64,000 bases of DNA, taken from contig CAJQUW010012504.1 of assembly GCA_907163375.1 (NCBI GenBank), positions 62,001 through 126,000 of the forward strand. The letters are read 5' to 3'. The translations under genes and the position numbers were made by a program. This DNA is from Prostheceraeus crozeri. Lineage: Eukaryota; Platyhelminthes; Polycladida; Euryleptidae. Of this stretch, positions 34,544 through 46,616 are shown in pieces. The notes below the pieces were generated by a model. The model was given only the letters and a program-made list of their open reading frames with translations, searched no databases and was not told the DNA's origin. Each line of letters starts with the position of its first letter. The stretch's first letter is position 1.

Positions 34544-35240
34544 TTTAAACCCAAGGATGTGGAGTCGGTGTCCCGGAGTCCTATCATTTTTGCTGGAGTC
34601 GGAGTCCTATCAAATGATAGGACTCCGGACTCCGGCCTCTAACTAGACCCGAAATATAATACAAACAAATTATTTATTCTCCTGCATAGCTGTCACTGTC
34701 TTGATGTCAACTTTCTCCGTCAAACATGCAAAGCTCGTAATAGTTGAGGGAATGACCCGTGATAGTGAAAAAGGGATTGTCTTTTCACTCGGTGATTTAG
34801 TAGAGAAGACAAGCCTTCCTAGCCTCGATCACACCTGCGCGCCAAAGGTCACATCAGAGACAAAAATGAAATATTAGTTTGTTTGAGAACATTACCTCTT
34901 ACCCTCACGTTAATCGTGTGTGATGGCTCCTCTAAAGCGCATATTCAAATCGAAGGTGCACTCATTTTTTTTGAGAAAGATGGGGGGAATTTCCTGCCTG
35001 GTAGAGACTGGAGAAAAACCGTGTGAAGCACACATCAACAAGATGGGAGGAGCCAAGTCGTATGCATCCGACTTAAAGCGACAACTTACATAGAAAATGA
35101 TTGATAATTGATACAGCAATTATCACTAAGTATAGGTTCAGGTAAACCTATACTGATCTGTGATGTAGGTTGCCAGTTTTTTCAAAAACTAGGCTATACT
35201 TGCCACCCGGAGTCGGAGTCCTATCATCCCTGTTTAAACC
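34544..35240. mobile_element. Non-autonomous hAT element, 681 bp, with perfect 8-bp target duplication
   Basis: The element spans 34552-35232. Ends are CAAGGATG and CATCCCTG; TTTAAACC flanks both sides exactly (34544-34551, 35233-35240). The left subterminal region repeats GGAGTC hexamers and contains the hairpin GGAGTCCTATCA/TGATAGGACTCC. No transposase frame. Confidence 0.92.
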
Positions 35241-35696
35241 AATAACCACTGTACTTTGATTGATAGGTAGTACAAAATGACGTTATATATTGCACGCGCT
35301 CAATTCAAATACATGTTAGCATTCACATTGGCGTCAACCTCAACCGCTGACTGTATCACGGATTGAAGATTGAGTTTGTTAGACTTTCATCTGAAAGGTT
35401 TTACTTAGAAATAGGCATTTCAATTCATTAATTATTCAAATTATTCAAAGTACATTCAAGTCGCTCAGGCCTCACATGTGAGATCTATACTACGTTTACT
35501 TCATAATTCTGTCGCTTCGGATCTTTGGTTACTTGAATATCTGCAGCTTTTAACCTTTTGATTCAAACGATGATTTTTGTTGATTTTTGTATCAGAAGGG
35601 ATCTGAATGCTGGAATCGGAGCTTCAATTCGGTTCACTGCCCGCCAGATTTATACAAAGCGATTAGCATCATTTGCCGGCAGTTTTAGGCTTGCAG

Positions 35697-35841
35697 GATT
35701 ACCGGACGGAGGCCTCGATCGCAGGCGTTTGTGAGAGAGAGTGAAGGTGTCGCCGCTCTGAGGCGGGGGCCAAACTACCGCCGGCAATGTTGGCTGCCAA
35801 ATCATCAGAGCGGAATATCAGGCGATGAAGAAGTGGAAACA
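35697..35841 (+). CDS. Exon C of the predicted CCDC62-containing gene (tentative)
   Basis: After the acceptor GGCTTGCAG comes GC-rich sequence that enters in phase 2 and can end at ACA|GTGAGA (35841) in phase 0, giving ITGRRPRSQAFVRESEGVAA, then LRRGPNYRRQCWLPNHQS and GISGDEEVET. An earlier donor at 35730 (TTT|GTGAGA) is also in phase 0, so a 34-nt micro-exon is the alternative. Both fit exons B and D. The GC-rich patch 35640-35900 could instead be a promoter or 5' UTR. Low to moderate support. Confidence 0.35.
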
Positions 35842-36335
35842 GTGAGAGTAGAGAACAGCAGCGATCTCAGGGGAGGACTTCACGAAGTTTGTCCTGGATT
35901 GCAAATGTCAATACATGTATCCGTCATAACTTCTCGTGCTTTGTCGTGAGCAGAACAGGTGAAACAAGTCGCTAATGTAATGTTATCATTGCTCATCACT
36001 GCTGTCAACAGGAGAGTTTACAAGATGCATTCTGCACTGCTAATGTGGTAGAGCGCTCCACCAGTGTCGTGCAGAGTCCCATTTTGTCAATTCATCGCAG
36101 CGTGGGAGAAACAATTTCTAACTTCCGAGAATGAGGTACTCATTGATGATTCCGCTGCACCATTAGTTGTCATGATGAAAATTACAAGGTGATTTTAATG
36201 CTGTTGAAGATTCTCCCACGATCTAGAGGTTCTCGTCATCAACAAACAGGGATTCAAGTTTGTCCTTGGTGAAGTCACTCTCCAGAGAGATTCAAGCAGA
36301 TTGCAGTGTAGTCACTTATGTTGGACAAGACTATT

Positions 36336-37075
36336 TGCAGTACTCAAAGTTGATGGTGATCACAACTGTGACGATATCTATTCATTGATGACAATTGCTA
36401 TGACAACTGATGTGTGGGGGTGAGGATTTGATCCTATCAAGTGACACAGTGGTATGTCAACAGCTGTAGCTCAGTAACTGGGCTTTCATTTTTGTCGATG
36501 CTGAACGTCTTCTTGGAATTGTGCACACAGGTGGTTGGATAGCTCAGTTGGTTAAGGGCAGCGCTTCGGTGCGGAAGTGCAGATAGTCCAGGGTTCGAGT
36601 CCGTCTACTTCAGGAGACTGTTCTCACTTGAGGTTACTAGTCCGAACTTGGTGAGAGTTGCGAGTGCGTGGAGGCTGCCCCATCTCTAGCTTGCTAGTAC
36701 TAGTGGCTTCCTGCTTTGGGTAGGGCACGGATGAGTAACAAAAATGACTTTGATCACTTGATGAAACCAAATACCTATGACATTCGTACACATAAAAAAA
36801 GGCTTGCAATCGAGGGGAAAGGCACATAGTGAGACAAAATAGTGAGTCACATACAACACTCACTTGAACTTTCTTGCGATGGGCTTGGTGGCCGACTAGC
36901 AAATATGGTTATCCCCGCTTCTAACAATTGGGTTTCACAATTTTATCATTTTGATACTCCCGTTTCGTCTAAGTTGGTGGCGATCATAATAGCGACGAGA
37001 TATCTATTCATTGATGACAGTTGCCTTGACAACTGATGTGTGGTGGTGAGGGTTTGATCCTGCCAATTGACAGAG
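36336..37075. repeat. Direct repeat pair of about 100 bp
   Basis: 36348-36448 and 36968-37072 share TCTATTCATTGATGACA, TGACAACTGATGTGTGG and GAGG.TTTGATCCT. The segment between them holds a SINE. Confidence 0.75.
36531..36620 (+). mobile_element. tRNA-derived SINE head
   Basis: TGGATAGCTCAGTTGGTTAA (perfect A-box) and AGGGTTCGAGTCC (perfect B-box) at tRNA spacing. The ends (GGTTGGA versus CTACTTCA) do not pair as an acceptor stem and a non-tRNA body follows, so I call it a SINE and not a tRNA gene. Confidence 0.75.
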
Positions 37076-37106
37076 TCGCGTAAGTGGCTAATAGATTTAG
37101 CAGAAT

Positions 37107-37534
37107 ACACTGTAAACCGTAGACCGACAATTATCCTACAATATTACTGACAAAATCAACTGACGATTGTCACCTCCAATATCCTGCGATATCTGACGAA
37201 TTTGTAGGTTCGACATCGAAACAGATGCTTTGTATGCAAATTAACTAAATAAAAACTGTTGAATATTGATTGATTTTTTTGATTGGTGATTGCTTGACTT
37301 TTAGGCAATCTGTATTATTGTGTGGCAAAACCATGATTTATTTTGACATAATTTAAATAATTACTTACATTTTTGATAAAATGTAAGCTATAATTGATTG
37401 CTATTCATTTTGTCGCTTTTTGTCAGTTACTGTAGGTGTTCAGTGGCAATCATCCTACAAGAACTAACAATCACCGACAAAATAGATTTTGTAGGATAAA
37501 TGTCTGTCAATTGTCAGTCAACGGTTTACAGTGT
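37107..37534. mobile_element. MITE with ACACTGTAAACCGT ends, 428 bp
   Basis: Ends ACACTGTAAACCGT and ACGGTTTACAGTGT are inverted. Flanking 8-mers AGCAGAAT and AGTAGAAC agree at 6 of 8 positions. Subterminal GACAATT.TCCTACAA words are also inverted. hAT-like, superfamily not certain. Confidence 0.75.
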
Positions 37535-38232
37535 AGTAGAACGTATATTTTTCAACAGAAAACACATTTTGGGGGTGATGCAATGCAATGAATGACAGCG
37601 GTAGTGAGTATAGATGCGAGATGATGCGGTACGATGGCACGATGATACGAAATAAGAAGTAAAATCAATGTCACAAAATATTGAACACACTGGAATACAA
37701 TGTTGCATGTGTATTTCAATGTCTGTTTTCACCTGATGAAATCAACGGAGCATAGATATAGCAATTATAGCGAGGAATAAACGGCGTGATCCAATTAAAA
37801 ACTTTTATTATTTTTCGGAACACCGACATTATCTCATTTATCTGATGAATCGAGAAATATGAGGATTTATTCAGCGACTTCAGCCATGCGTCAATAGACG
37901 ATAGAAAACGTGCTCTTAGTAGTTTGAAAAACATTCTGGCCTAGTGACATTTGGAAAGAGCCGATCATATTTGATCATACAAATTTATTATGTCTATATC
38001 ATAGACAGTGATATGTGTCAGTTGCTATGCAATATACTCGTAGTAAAATCAGAGCTAAATCCACTGAGGCGATGTTACTCATTGAACGGCAATGAATCAG
38101 TTTTGATGATCTAAAACAACGTGTGATCAATAGGTGTCAATGCGATCATTTATGTAGGGAATCACAGTATGACATTATTGGTTTCAGCCGGAGATTTGAT
38201 GTGTCAAGGAATGTTTAGAAATGGCTTGTTAT
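37535..38232. other. Spacer, nothing recognised
   Basis: No coding or repeat signal supported. Confidence 0.35.
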
Positions 38233-38785
38233 TCCTGCAGCCAAAACGAGTTTCTGCAGGGAACGAGGCCAAAAATGACAAAACACAGAATGATGTACTA
38301 CAAATCTGCACGTCTGCCGAGTTCTAGTGAGTTCCTCTTCCTGTCAGATACGATCAAAGAAAAACACAAGTAAATCCAATGGGACGCAGATTGCAGTTTT
38401 TGGTTAAAATGAAATTTTCTGTGTTTTCGCTTATTGCGGTAAAAGTACGAAGCACAGAGCCACAATTTTTGACATGGAATTTTTACAGGTAATCCCCTAT
38501 CATGTTCATGCACCCCTGTCTATGAAACTTAACACATTCAGATTTGACAAGGCTCATAATGTCAGTAAACACAAACATTTTGAGCAATTTAACCAACATA
38601 ACATCTAGCCACATTCTCGCATGCAGTGCCGATCAAAAACATGATAATAACACATGAATATTACAGGAAATAGCACGAATACATTCCATGTCAAAAATGA
38701 TGACTCTGGACTCAGTACTTTTGCTGTAACAAGCGAAAACATAGAAAATGTCATTTTAACCAAAAGCTATGTTGCCGGACTATGT
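38233..38785. repeat. Second, internally shortened copy of the 21.7-kb foldback
   Basis: Begins CCTGCAGCCAAAACGAG and follows the left arm of 21687 closely. The right arm jumps from ATTTTAACCAAAAGC directly to a remnant of the terminal TGCCGGACTA, so about 130 bp of right arm are missing. Confidence 0.8.
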
Positions 38786-38811
38786 TGTTTCGTTTAATTT
38801 CCGTGAGAACC

Positions 38812-38892
38812 AGATCGGTCTATCATTGCAAATTGAAGCGCCCGATGGCAAAATGGGTAATATTCGTCCCCTGTTATAGACCGATCTGGTTG
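38812..38892. repeat. Short hairpin
   Basis: AACCAGATCGGTCTAT pairs with ATAGACCGATCTGGTT across about 48 bp. Confidence 0.85.
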
Positions 38893-39420
38893 TAAATACC
38901 GATCATGCAGGTGTGTAACTTAAGATTCTGATTTTTGCTTCGTCACCTCGTGTAATATCCTCACCGCCTTTGCAGGACAATAAGGAAATCCTCATTCACG
39001 TCAGAATCGTGAACAAGTTCAAAGAATTAGTACATGGGTGTAGAGAAAGTGGTTGAATGTCCGATGAGAGAGGCACGCCCTGGATGATGTAATGAAGACT
39101 ACAAACTGTGTCATTGTAGGCAGCACTGACTGACTTTATGATAACAATTTGGTTTGTAGGAATTGGACGGAATTCGCGGCAAGTTACTGTAGTTGTGTGG
39201 GTTGGTATGAAGGTGATGTGACGTTGTCATCTTAACTTTTTGATCGCATCCTTTGGTCTGACGAATCATCTTTTTAATGATCAGGCCACGTGAACTGAAC
39301 AGAATTGCTGTGAGCAGTAGACCTTTCATTGTGTAGTGAAAAAACGTGAACCAGTGCGTGAATGTCCACTCGTTTATTTTTGCAGGTTTGTTAGTAAAAA
39401 CGAACGATAAAATGAGCCAA

Positions 39421-39854
39421 CACTAGGTGACATTGCCATGCGTAATTACGGAACACCCCAAACATCCGTGGTTAAGGACATTATATTCTTCTACCTGCGT
39501 ACATGCTCGCTGCAACAAGAGTCAGAAATCACTTGATCTGATGCTGTTAAAACATGGGAAATGTTTATGAATACGCGCGGGCGAGTGTTATAGTTTGTGC
39601 GTCGTCTACGGTTGTCTGCGTTGCCGCTTGAACCACGGATGAACCGCTGAGCATGTTCTGTCTTCCCTGAGCATGAAATTGAGGTCCTATCACATTGTTT
39701 AGCCTCTGATACATGCAGACACATGAGACGCAAAGTCTATATAACTGGTCTGCCGACAGATGTTGCAGCAATGTCACGCATAGCCACGGATGTTTAGGGT
39801 CATGTGTAACTACGTGTAGTTTACGCGTGATTGAGCGTGGCATGTCACCTAGTG
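39421..39854 (-). mobile_element. MITE with CACTAGGTG ends, copy 1
   Basis: Ends CACTAGGTGACATTGCCATG and its degenerate complement ending CACCTAGTG. It is a close inverted copy of 46617-47048 (ATTTATGAATACGCGCGGGC; AAGTGATTTCTGACTC). No gene. The minus frames here are shadows of GC-rich sequence. Confidence 0.85.
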
Positions 39855-41740
39855 AAATGATGCCTGCTTCTATATAAATATCAAGAAACAAGATTCAGTG
39901 TTCAGAAGTTCGTCATTTCTAACTTGCGATTGATGCTATGATAGAGAGATGTTTAATGTGTCTAGTCTCCGCTAAGCGGGTCTCAACTGTGTCAGTACAC
40001 TTTTCTAATAAAGGTCAAAGTCTTCTATGTCCATCTGCCTTCTATCAAAATTATAAGGCTGACCAATATTTCGGGATGTCCACCAGCTTCACAGTCATAT
40101 CAAAGCATCATTGTTAGCATTCTAAATCTGAACGTTCCCAATTTCATATGCTATGATTGCAAATGAAAAACAATATTACATGGATTACTTGGAATGAGAC
40201 GTAGATGGTTCTTTCTATGGTTGATAAACTATCTATGGTTCATAGACATCCCTGACTTAGTCCATGCATTTCTATGGTCAATGATTTACAGATATCATAG
40301 AATTCTAACCATAGGAATCATGGGATGGTAGAATGATGCAGATATTTTAGGACGCTACGCGGTCAAAATATCTACATGTTATACCATGCTATGATTCCTA
40401 CAATATCTAGACGTATGTTGTGATTTTCCTCGGCTTGTCGGCTGCATGCTCCCAGAGTTAAACGTCCCTTAGATGATAGATATCCTTGATGAGTGCAAAA
40501 ATGTCTATTGTAGCTCAATCTTCTAATACATAGAAACTGTCCGATATCCTCTTTAACGATAATTGAGTCATGTCCAAATGTTCAACATGCGGAGATAAAG
40601 AAGTTTCCCGTCTTTGAATAGGACCTGTTGCACACATTCCTTGCTTGATCTCAGCGACCTGCATTGTTCATAATTCAATGAATTACGCGTGTAAGTTATT
40701 ATATCAATAATATAAACATAAATTATGTTATTAATAATTATTATATCAATAGGAATGATAGCATGGTAGAATCATGCAGATATAACCTTGACTAAATTAC
40801 GAATCTCATGCTGTGTCTTCAATTCGATTTGATTCACACATAACCCCGATCTCTATGCATGCTACATGTTCAGTACCTGGATATGTAAGAGGATGATTAA
40901 TCACGAAGTCCAAGTCACAGAGAAAATCCATCAAAGTGCTGAAAATTGCGTTCAGATTGGTTTTAATTGCATTTTCTGTGCATTTATCTCTCATTTTATG
41001 ATGCGCATTTTGTCAGGCTTTGTGACCGTCCTACCTCGATGATCGTTTTATGATGGATGGCATGCAATCACCATACCGTGAAGTCACCATAATTCATTCT
41101 CCAACCTCAAACATTGTCAGAGTTGATCTCTACCTTCACCATCCGCGATATCATCGACATTCAATGTTATTTTTGCATGCACCTGAATGATAAGCGAAGT
41201 AGAGGCTTCAACACCACTTCACATTATCATCAGTAGCTGCAGTGTATGAATTTCTCTTGCTTTTTTCTGCTACGTCTGACCTCATCCGTGACCCGAACCA
41301 TCTACGCAACTAACCGGATTGCCGACGCTGGTCAGAATGCAGCGGCGTTGCCGTTGAGACTTGAGCTGTAGAGATTAGACCCCTGACTGTGTCTTTATCT
41401 CTTTAAACCGTTGCATTTCCTTAATCTGCAAAGAACGTCAGTCAAGCCAGTCTCCAGCTGTCTGAGATCATCTTTGAGATTATCTGAGGCTGAAGTTAAA
41501 ATGACGGAAGGATTCAGATCTTTAGTGCCTGACCGGGATGAGTTCTGACGTCAGAGGGGCTTGTTGCTGTACGCAGATAAGTCTAGAGATGACAACGGCT
41601 TGTTGTTGAGGATCAGGCATTGAACGGAAACAAAGGGGTGTTAAGGCGCGTTCTTTCTAGACCGATGCCGCTAAATTGAAATAAAATCGCTCTCACAGTG
41701 TAGATTGACAACAAAGGTCTGTCGTATTGCACACATAACG
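39855..41740. other. Intronic DNA with AT-rich hairpins, no exon recognised
   Basis: Contains hairpin-like stretches at 40300-40420 (ATAGGAATCATGG / complement) and 40690-40750 (AT-only palindrome). No family identified. Confidence 0.4.
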
Positions 41741-41751
41741 GTACAATATAA

Positions 41752-42110
41752 ATGCTAGCAGTATTCTGTCAAGAATAATAGGACAATAACCTGTCGATAT
41801 CAAGATACCTGTCTTCGCAAGAATGTTGTGCATCAAATTACTTGCAGTAAGTGTAGAAACATTTATGTCGGTAGCACTATGCGACTTTTGCATACACGAG
41901 TCAAAGAGTATATTTCTAGCGAATCCAACTTGTTGTTCAAACACCTTTACAATTGTAACAATAATGACAAGACTATTTCAGTGGATATCTTGACATATGA
42001 CAAGAACAATTGAGACCTCAGAATTAGAGAAACTATCTTCAAGAAAATCAACCCAAAATTATCAGCAAGGAAGAACAGGAAGCCTTCTCAGACTTTTTAT
42101 ATGTATAAAA
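41752..42110 (+). pseudogene. Penelope-like element fragment, GIY-YIG endonuclease region
   Basis: The frame reads HQITCSKCRNIYVGSTMRLL, then TRVKEYISSESNLLFKHLYNC and NNNDKTISV, followed by a matching segment (IRETIFIKKINPKL). This is the C..C ... YVG.T ... R..E ... H...C order of the GIY-YIG nuclease fused to the reverse transcriptase of Penelope-like elements. Only this C-terminal part is present and it is broken. It is an old fragment inside the predicted intron. Confidence 0.75.
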
Positions 42111-42410
42111 CTTACCTTGAGTGGGCCTCTGTGGTTCCTGTTTTGTGTAGCCGACTTTATCTTAGATTTCATCAACAATGCAGAACGGAGATCATAGAGG
42201 CCCACTTGCCATAGGAGTGAAAAGATACCTCTCCTATGTAAACTGTTAGAACCAATCATAGAAGTTTGTAAACAAATTGCGTTCAGCCAGAGACTACCAA
42301 GATATCGATACAGTCCCTGGATTAGCTCATTTATAGATTTCGCGATATATCCATCAATTTCATAATGTAGCATTATATTATGGATTTTTAGGGAAGTAAT
42401 ATCAGACCAG

Positions 42411-42470
42411 GGATGTCTATGAAGCATAGAAAGTGTGAGACAATTTCTATGCTTCATAGACATCCCTAAT
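42411..42470. repeat. Perfect short palindrome
   Basis: AGGGATGTCTATGAAGCATAG and its complement flank an 11-base loop. Similar CATAGACATCCCT words occur at 40237. Confidence 0.9.
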
Positions 42471-42532
42471 CAGACATAGACGAGGCAGTTGACATTGTCT
42501 GATAGTTCTGCCCGCAAAATCCATGATATAAT

Positions 42533-42716
42533 GTGTCATTATTATGTAGATTTTGCTATGTAACAATGCAGAATTTTGAGTGCGCGCAAGAAAAATTCTG
42601 CATTGTTACATGGCAAAATCTACATAATAATGATATTGTCCTAAGCTGTATTTCTGTTGGAAAATATTGATATGATAAGTTTTGGGGAAACTATCATGGA
42701 AAAGCTTAGGACAATG
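42533..42716. repeat. Two adjacent hairpins
   Basis: First, arms of about 42 bp (ATTATGTAGATTTTGC..., GTAACAATGCAGAATTTT) around GAGTGCGCGCAAG, 42533-42634. Second, GTCCTAAGC and GCTTAGGAC, 42644-42714, with further complementarity inside. Confidence 0.85.
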
Positions 42717-42867
42717 CTATTTCATGTAACTCTTGAGAAGTCTATGAATATTGAAATTCTTGATCACTGCTAGTCACAGATAACGGAGAGATAAAGAAAT
42801 CTTTGATCGACTTTTATTGAAGTCCATTTGCTCTCTCAATATATTTTGATTCATGAAAAGTTTCAAA

Positions 42868-43087
42868 GTCTATGAATGTGTGCAAATGTGAGATTTGAAA
42901 TTCAGCTTTCTATCTAATAGTGATTTGAAATATCCATTCACCAATTCATTCATTAATGGATTCTCAAGCTGCAGTGATGGACGATGGTTCATGGATATCT
43001 GATGCGGTGAGAATTCTATGTGAAATTGGCGGGCATATAATGCATTTCAAACTCATTTCAATCATTTCTAGACCTCCAAAGCCATCG
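42868..43087 (-). repeat. Inverted copy of the dispersed repeat at 11545
   Basis: Shares ATGTGAAATTGGCGGGCAT, TTCATTAATGGATTCTCAA and the CTCCAAAGCC end with the 11.5-kb copy, in opposite orientation. Confidence 0.65.
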
Positions 43088-43388
43088 AGAGTGAAATACA
43101 ATGAACAGTAGACATCTATAAGTCACAAGATGTAAATGAGCGCATAGTGGCGACATGTTGAGTTCATCTCAGTGGATGTGCTCAGAACACAGGAAACATG
43201 TCAGAGCATTATCAATTCTTGAATCTTCTCTGTCAAGTATGTCTCATGATTTCTTGGTACAGCATCACGGAGAACATTCTCATTCACTGGCTGCCTCCTT
43301 GGCGCTGTGACACATCCTGTGTTAATGTCTCAGGAAGTAGATAGAAGAGCTGCGGATGTTGGCTCATCGGCGTCTTGTTCATTTTCAG

Positions 43389-43526
43389 GTCCGCGACAAA
43401 GTTGCTGCAGTGAAGGAGGAACACGACTTAGCACCGAGTGAAGTCGAATTTCTGGAAGAAGTTCTCCTAGACGCTCTTAATATGCCGAGAAGTAGGAGAA
43501 CGGAGGGCGCAGCAGCGGCGAAATAC
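43389..43526 (+). CDS. Exon D of the predicted CCDC62-containing gene
   Basis: Acceptor GTTCATTTTCAG and donor TAC|GTGAGT enclose 138 nt, 46 codons, phase 0 at both ends. It reads VRDKVAAVKEEHDLAPSEVE, then FLEEVLLDALNMPRSRRTEG and AAAAKY: a charged, helical segment with a Ser/Arg patch. The next exon, 1.9 kb on, begins in the same phase and is recognisable CCDC62, so this should be the segment just before that homology. Human CCDC62 as I recall it has a much shorter, unrelated N-terminus, so this part is lineage-specific or from an alternative start. Confidence 0.7.
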
Positions 43527-43969
43527 GTGAGTGAAGTACAGCGGTGTACTGTTGGTACTGAGAGATTCATTGCATGAATGCAGGCCGTTTCGTAAATAAT
43601 TGCACAAAATAGTAATTGCCCATTTTCAAGCGCAAATTCTGTGTGGAAGATGTGCTTCAATTTTAACAAACTTTATATCATATGAAACCTCATGTTCCAG
43701 AGAATATTTTGGCATATATTTGAATTTCACAAGTGGTCAGTTGTGGTCAATAGGCCCTACAAACCAAAATTGAAGGTTTTCTTTGATTCAAGATTGTAAC
43801 ATGAAGACGACTGAATTTGTCAATGAAAATTTGCTGACAAAGTTATCCTCTAAATCTGTGAAGGTAGACTGCCATGAAATGAAAAATGCCCTCCTGAGAA
43901 GGCAAGATATTCGTATAATCACAATGGTTTCTGCACATTTGTCATAGATTTAGAGGATAAGGTATTCTA

Positions 43970-45472
43970 TGAATCCAGCGGGAAAGAAAATCGTAGAAAT
44001 CCTCGTGAGCTCCCGGCCTCAGATTTCTACATTCTCATGCGCTTCTGCCTTCGTAGAATACCTATTATCTATTCATCATTTACCTAATGATGAATGGAGG
44101 TCACGTTTCCGTGACTGTGCAGAAAGATGCACCATGAGTAAGAGTCATCACATGATTGTCGCTCAAACACATTAAACGCATCTTATTAATTGAAAGAGAA
44201 ACTCAACACCAATCAACTTCACACTATATGAAAGGCTTTGCTTCATTTGTTGATTTAGCAGACCCTAATGTCATGTCCGCTTAGTTGTGGTAAGTAGGTT
44301 TAAAAATCATGTAATGTTGGTCATTGTATTTACTGATGCCTACCAAAGGAACTATACAAAAGACAAATTTTCGATTGCTCCAAGAAAGGATAGGTTTTAT
44401 AGAAAATCGTCCCGTCCGCCCTCTTACAAACTTGAAAAATCATCATTGACTGGTGTGTCGATCCTTCTTTTGGTGGTTTTTGCGGATCCTATATTGAGCA
44501 ATCAACTGAGCAGACCAACAGCATTAGCGTACGTTAAAAGTTGCATCTGATAGAACCTTAGGGATTGATAGAAGTTCGTGGTAGATCTTTAGCGGTATTT
44601 CTATGGTGTACACCGTCAACATACACATCATTCTTGAATGACATAAGCTCAGCAGACCAGCAGTATTCGCATTTTTCATTGTTTTATTGCGTTTTGCATG
44701 AAAACATGTAGATTTTTGACTGTGCACACAAAACAAAGATCAGGTGATTTCTAAGTAGAAATCGATCATTTATCATCTATTCAATTACTATGAGTTGAAA
44801 AGTTGTTTATTAGTTTCCTGTTCTCGACACAGCAAAAATCGCGGTTTTCTCAAAATGACCCTTATGGCGTTTATCGCGTTTTGTATACAAGCTCTTCATT
44901 TATAATAGCAATTTTGTGTAAATTTGAAATTCTTGAAGAGCGAAGATACATTGAATGAATGCCATAAATGGAAGCACAGCTCGAGTAATACAACACGCAT
45001 ACAAAAGACATTCAAGAGTTAATTGGAAGAGTCGAGTTAAGCTTTATTTTCTCGTTATATTGCTAGTTATTTGCTAGCTATATGCTAGCTATATGCTAGC
45101 TATATGCTAATTATCTCCGGAACTTTCATGGAATCCACCGTTTGACTAAAGGCCTTATTGCCAAGTCAGGATTATCTGTGTAGATAAACATTAATCACTT
45201 TGTCATTTTTTGCAATTGCACAATATATTGGATTGAGTGTCATTCGAGTTCCTGATATATTTCGCCAATTTTACGATTTTACCCAGTTCCAAAGTTTACA
45301 TCATGTCATAGTCTCAATATTCCTGAATACTATAGATAACCTCCATTTTCAATGAGTAATATAAATAATAGAATGATATTCATTGTATAAATCATTGATA
45401 AAATGAGGAAATAGAAGATTTCCGTCCCTTGGTTATTCCATTGACTGCATCGATTTGTTGATCTCATTTCAG
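43970..45472. other. Intron with an 11-bp microsatellite-like run
   Basis: Short tandem GCTAGCTATAT units at 45065-45105 and a weak inverted repeat around 43970-44065 (GGTATTCTA/TAGAATACC). No exon recognised. Confidence 0.5.
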
Positions 45473-45665
45473 GCGTACAGTCCAGACTTCGAGAATGGTG
45501 TCATTCAGCGACAAAGGAAGGAACTTCAGCTGCTTGTTGGAGAGTTGAGGGAACGAGATCGGGAACTGAACGACATGGTGAATGCACATCAGAGACAAAT
45601 CGCTGGCTGGGAAGCCGACAGACGGCGATGTGTACAGTTGGAAGACAAATCCCGCAAACTGGAAG
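45473..45665 (+). CDS. CCDC62: CCDC62 exon E (coiled coil)
   Basis: Acceptor TGATCTCATTTCAG, donor GGAAG|GTAAGT; 193 nt, phase 0 in, phase 1 out. The protein reads AYSPDFENGVIQRQRKELQL, then LVGELRERDRELNDMVNAHQ, RQIAGWEADRRRCVQLEDKS and RKLEG. It aligns along its length with the start of the human CCDC62 coiled coil as I recall it (KQRKELQLLIGELKDRDKEL ... LEERCSKLEGEL). CCDC62 is a coiled-coil protein mainly of testis; in mouse it is needed for normal sperm formation, and it was first reported as an estrogen-receptor partner. Regular heptads and no stop. The identification is by eye. Confidence 0.85.
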
Positions 45666-45752
45666 GTAAGTCAGTGTTTACGTGCATTTTTGTACTCATT
45701 AGGTAAGGAGTAGACCATGTGCACTTTCTGTAAAAATAATTATTTTCACGAA

Positions 45753-45857
45753 GATTAAAAAGTCAACTTTTCAGTTCGAGGAGCGATATCATTGTCGAGA
45801 GAGCGCAGCGATCGGGACAACGATATCGCTCAGAGTACTGAAAAGGACTTTTTAATC
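45753..45857. mobile_element. 105-bp hairpin with GAGAGAGCGC core, intronic
   Basis: Ends GATTAAAAAGTCAACTTTTC and its near complement; stem GAGCGATATCATTGTC / GACAACGATATCGCTC; loop GAGAGAGCGCAGCGATCG. Same length, layout and loop as 11841-11946, but different arm bases. It lies 87 bp after exon E. Confidence 0.8.
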
Positions 45858-46582
45858 GATTGAAGGTAATTTATTTCTTTGCTTGCATCTCCATCTGAAA
45901 GATGTTAGATATCTCAGCGTCCTATTTGTCGGCCAAACTGCGACATTAAGAAGTCTTTGGCTATACTTAGAAATGCATGATATTTCTATGCATGGACTAG
46001 GAATAGACATAGGCTGCTAACATTGCAAAAGAAGACGTCATGAATTCAAACTTGATTAGAATCATACCTTAGTGACCAGTATCTGTCACATTCTATTCAT
46101 TAACCAAATAGCGACTGAAAATTGAGAAGAACCGCAGAAATGATAATAAAGGAAATAACATCGCAAGCTAATAGAAAAGATACGAAGATCGGTGCAGTCA
46201 ATATCGCGATGATTGTCAGCTATCTGACAGCAAACCAAAATAATTTTTCTTATTGTGTTCGTTTGCCAATGCACATTGTAATGCTCCTATGCTTTAAATG
46301 ATGGACGTAGGCGCTATTTAAGGATATTCAACGTCATTACAATCAATAAAATACACAGAGAAAACAAAATCATGGACGTAACTATACATTGCAGCAGAAG
46401 AGTTCACCATAAACTGCAAAGTGTTGACCGGAAGGACTGTAAAGTAATGCTCGTGAGTTACTGAGGGCTATGGTTGCATCAACTTTTCAACACATGCAAA
46501 CAAAATGTACTCTTTACATGATGAAATTCCAAACTTTTACAAAATTTCATAATTTTGTAATTTAGTAAACGTCCTGTTTTGA

Positions 46583-46612
46583 CAGAATTTTGGCGATTTT
46601 ACTCATTCTGTA
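46583..46612 (-). repeat. Fragment of the 47.1-kb palindrome
   Basis: TTGGCGATTTTACTCATTCT is the complement of the centre of the large foldback at 47103-47705, suggesting a second truncated copy next to the MITE at 46617. Confidence 0.6.
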
Positions 46613-46616
46613 GCGG

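Noticed and set aside
36531-36612. A genuine tRNA gene
   Set aside because: A- and B-boxes are perfect, but the acceptor ends do not pair and a SINE-like body follows.
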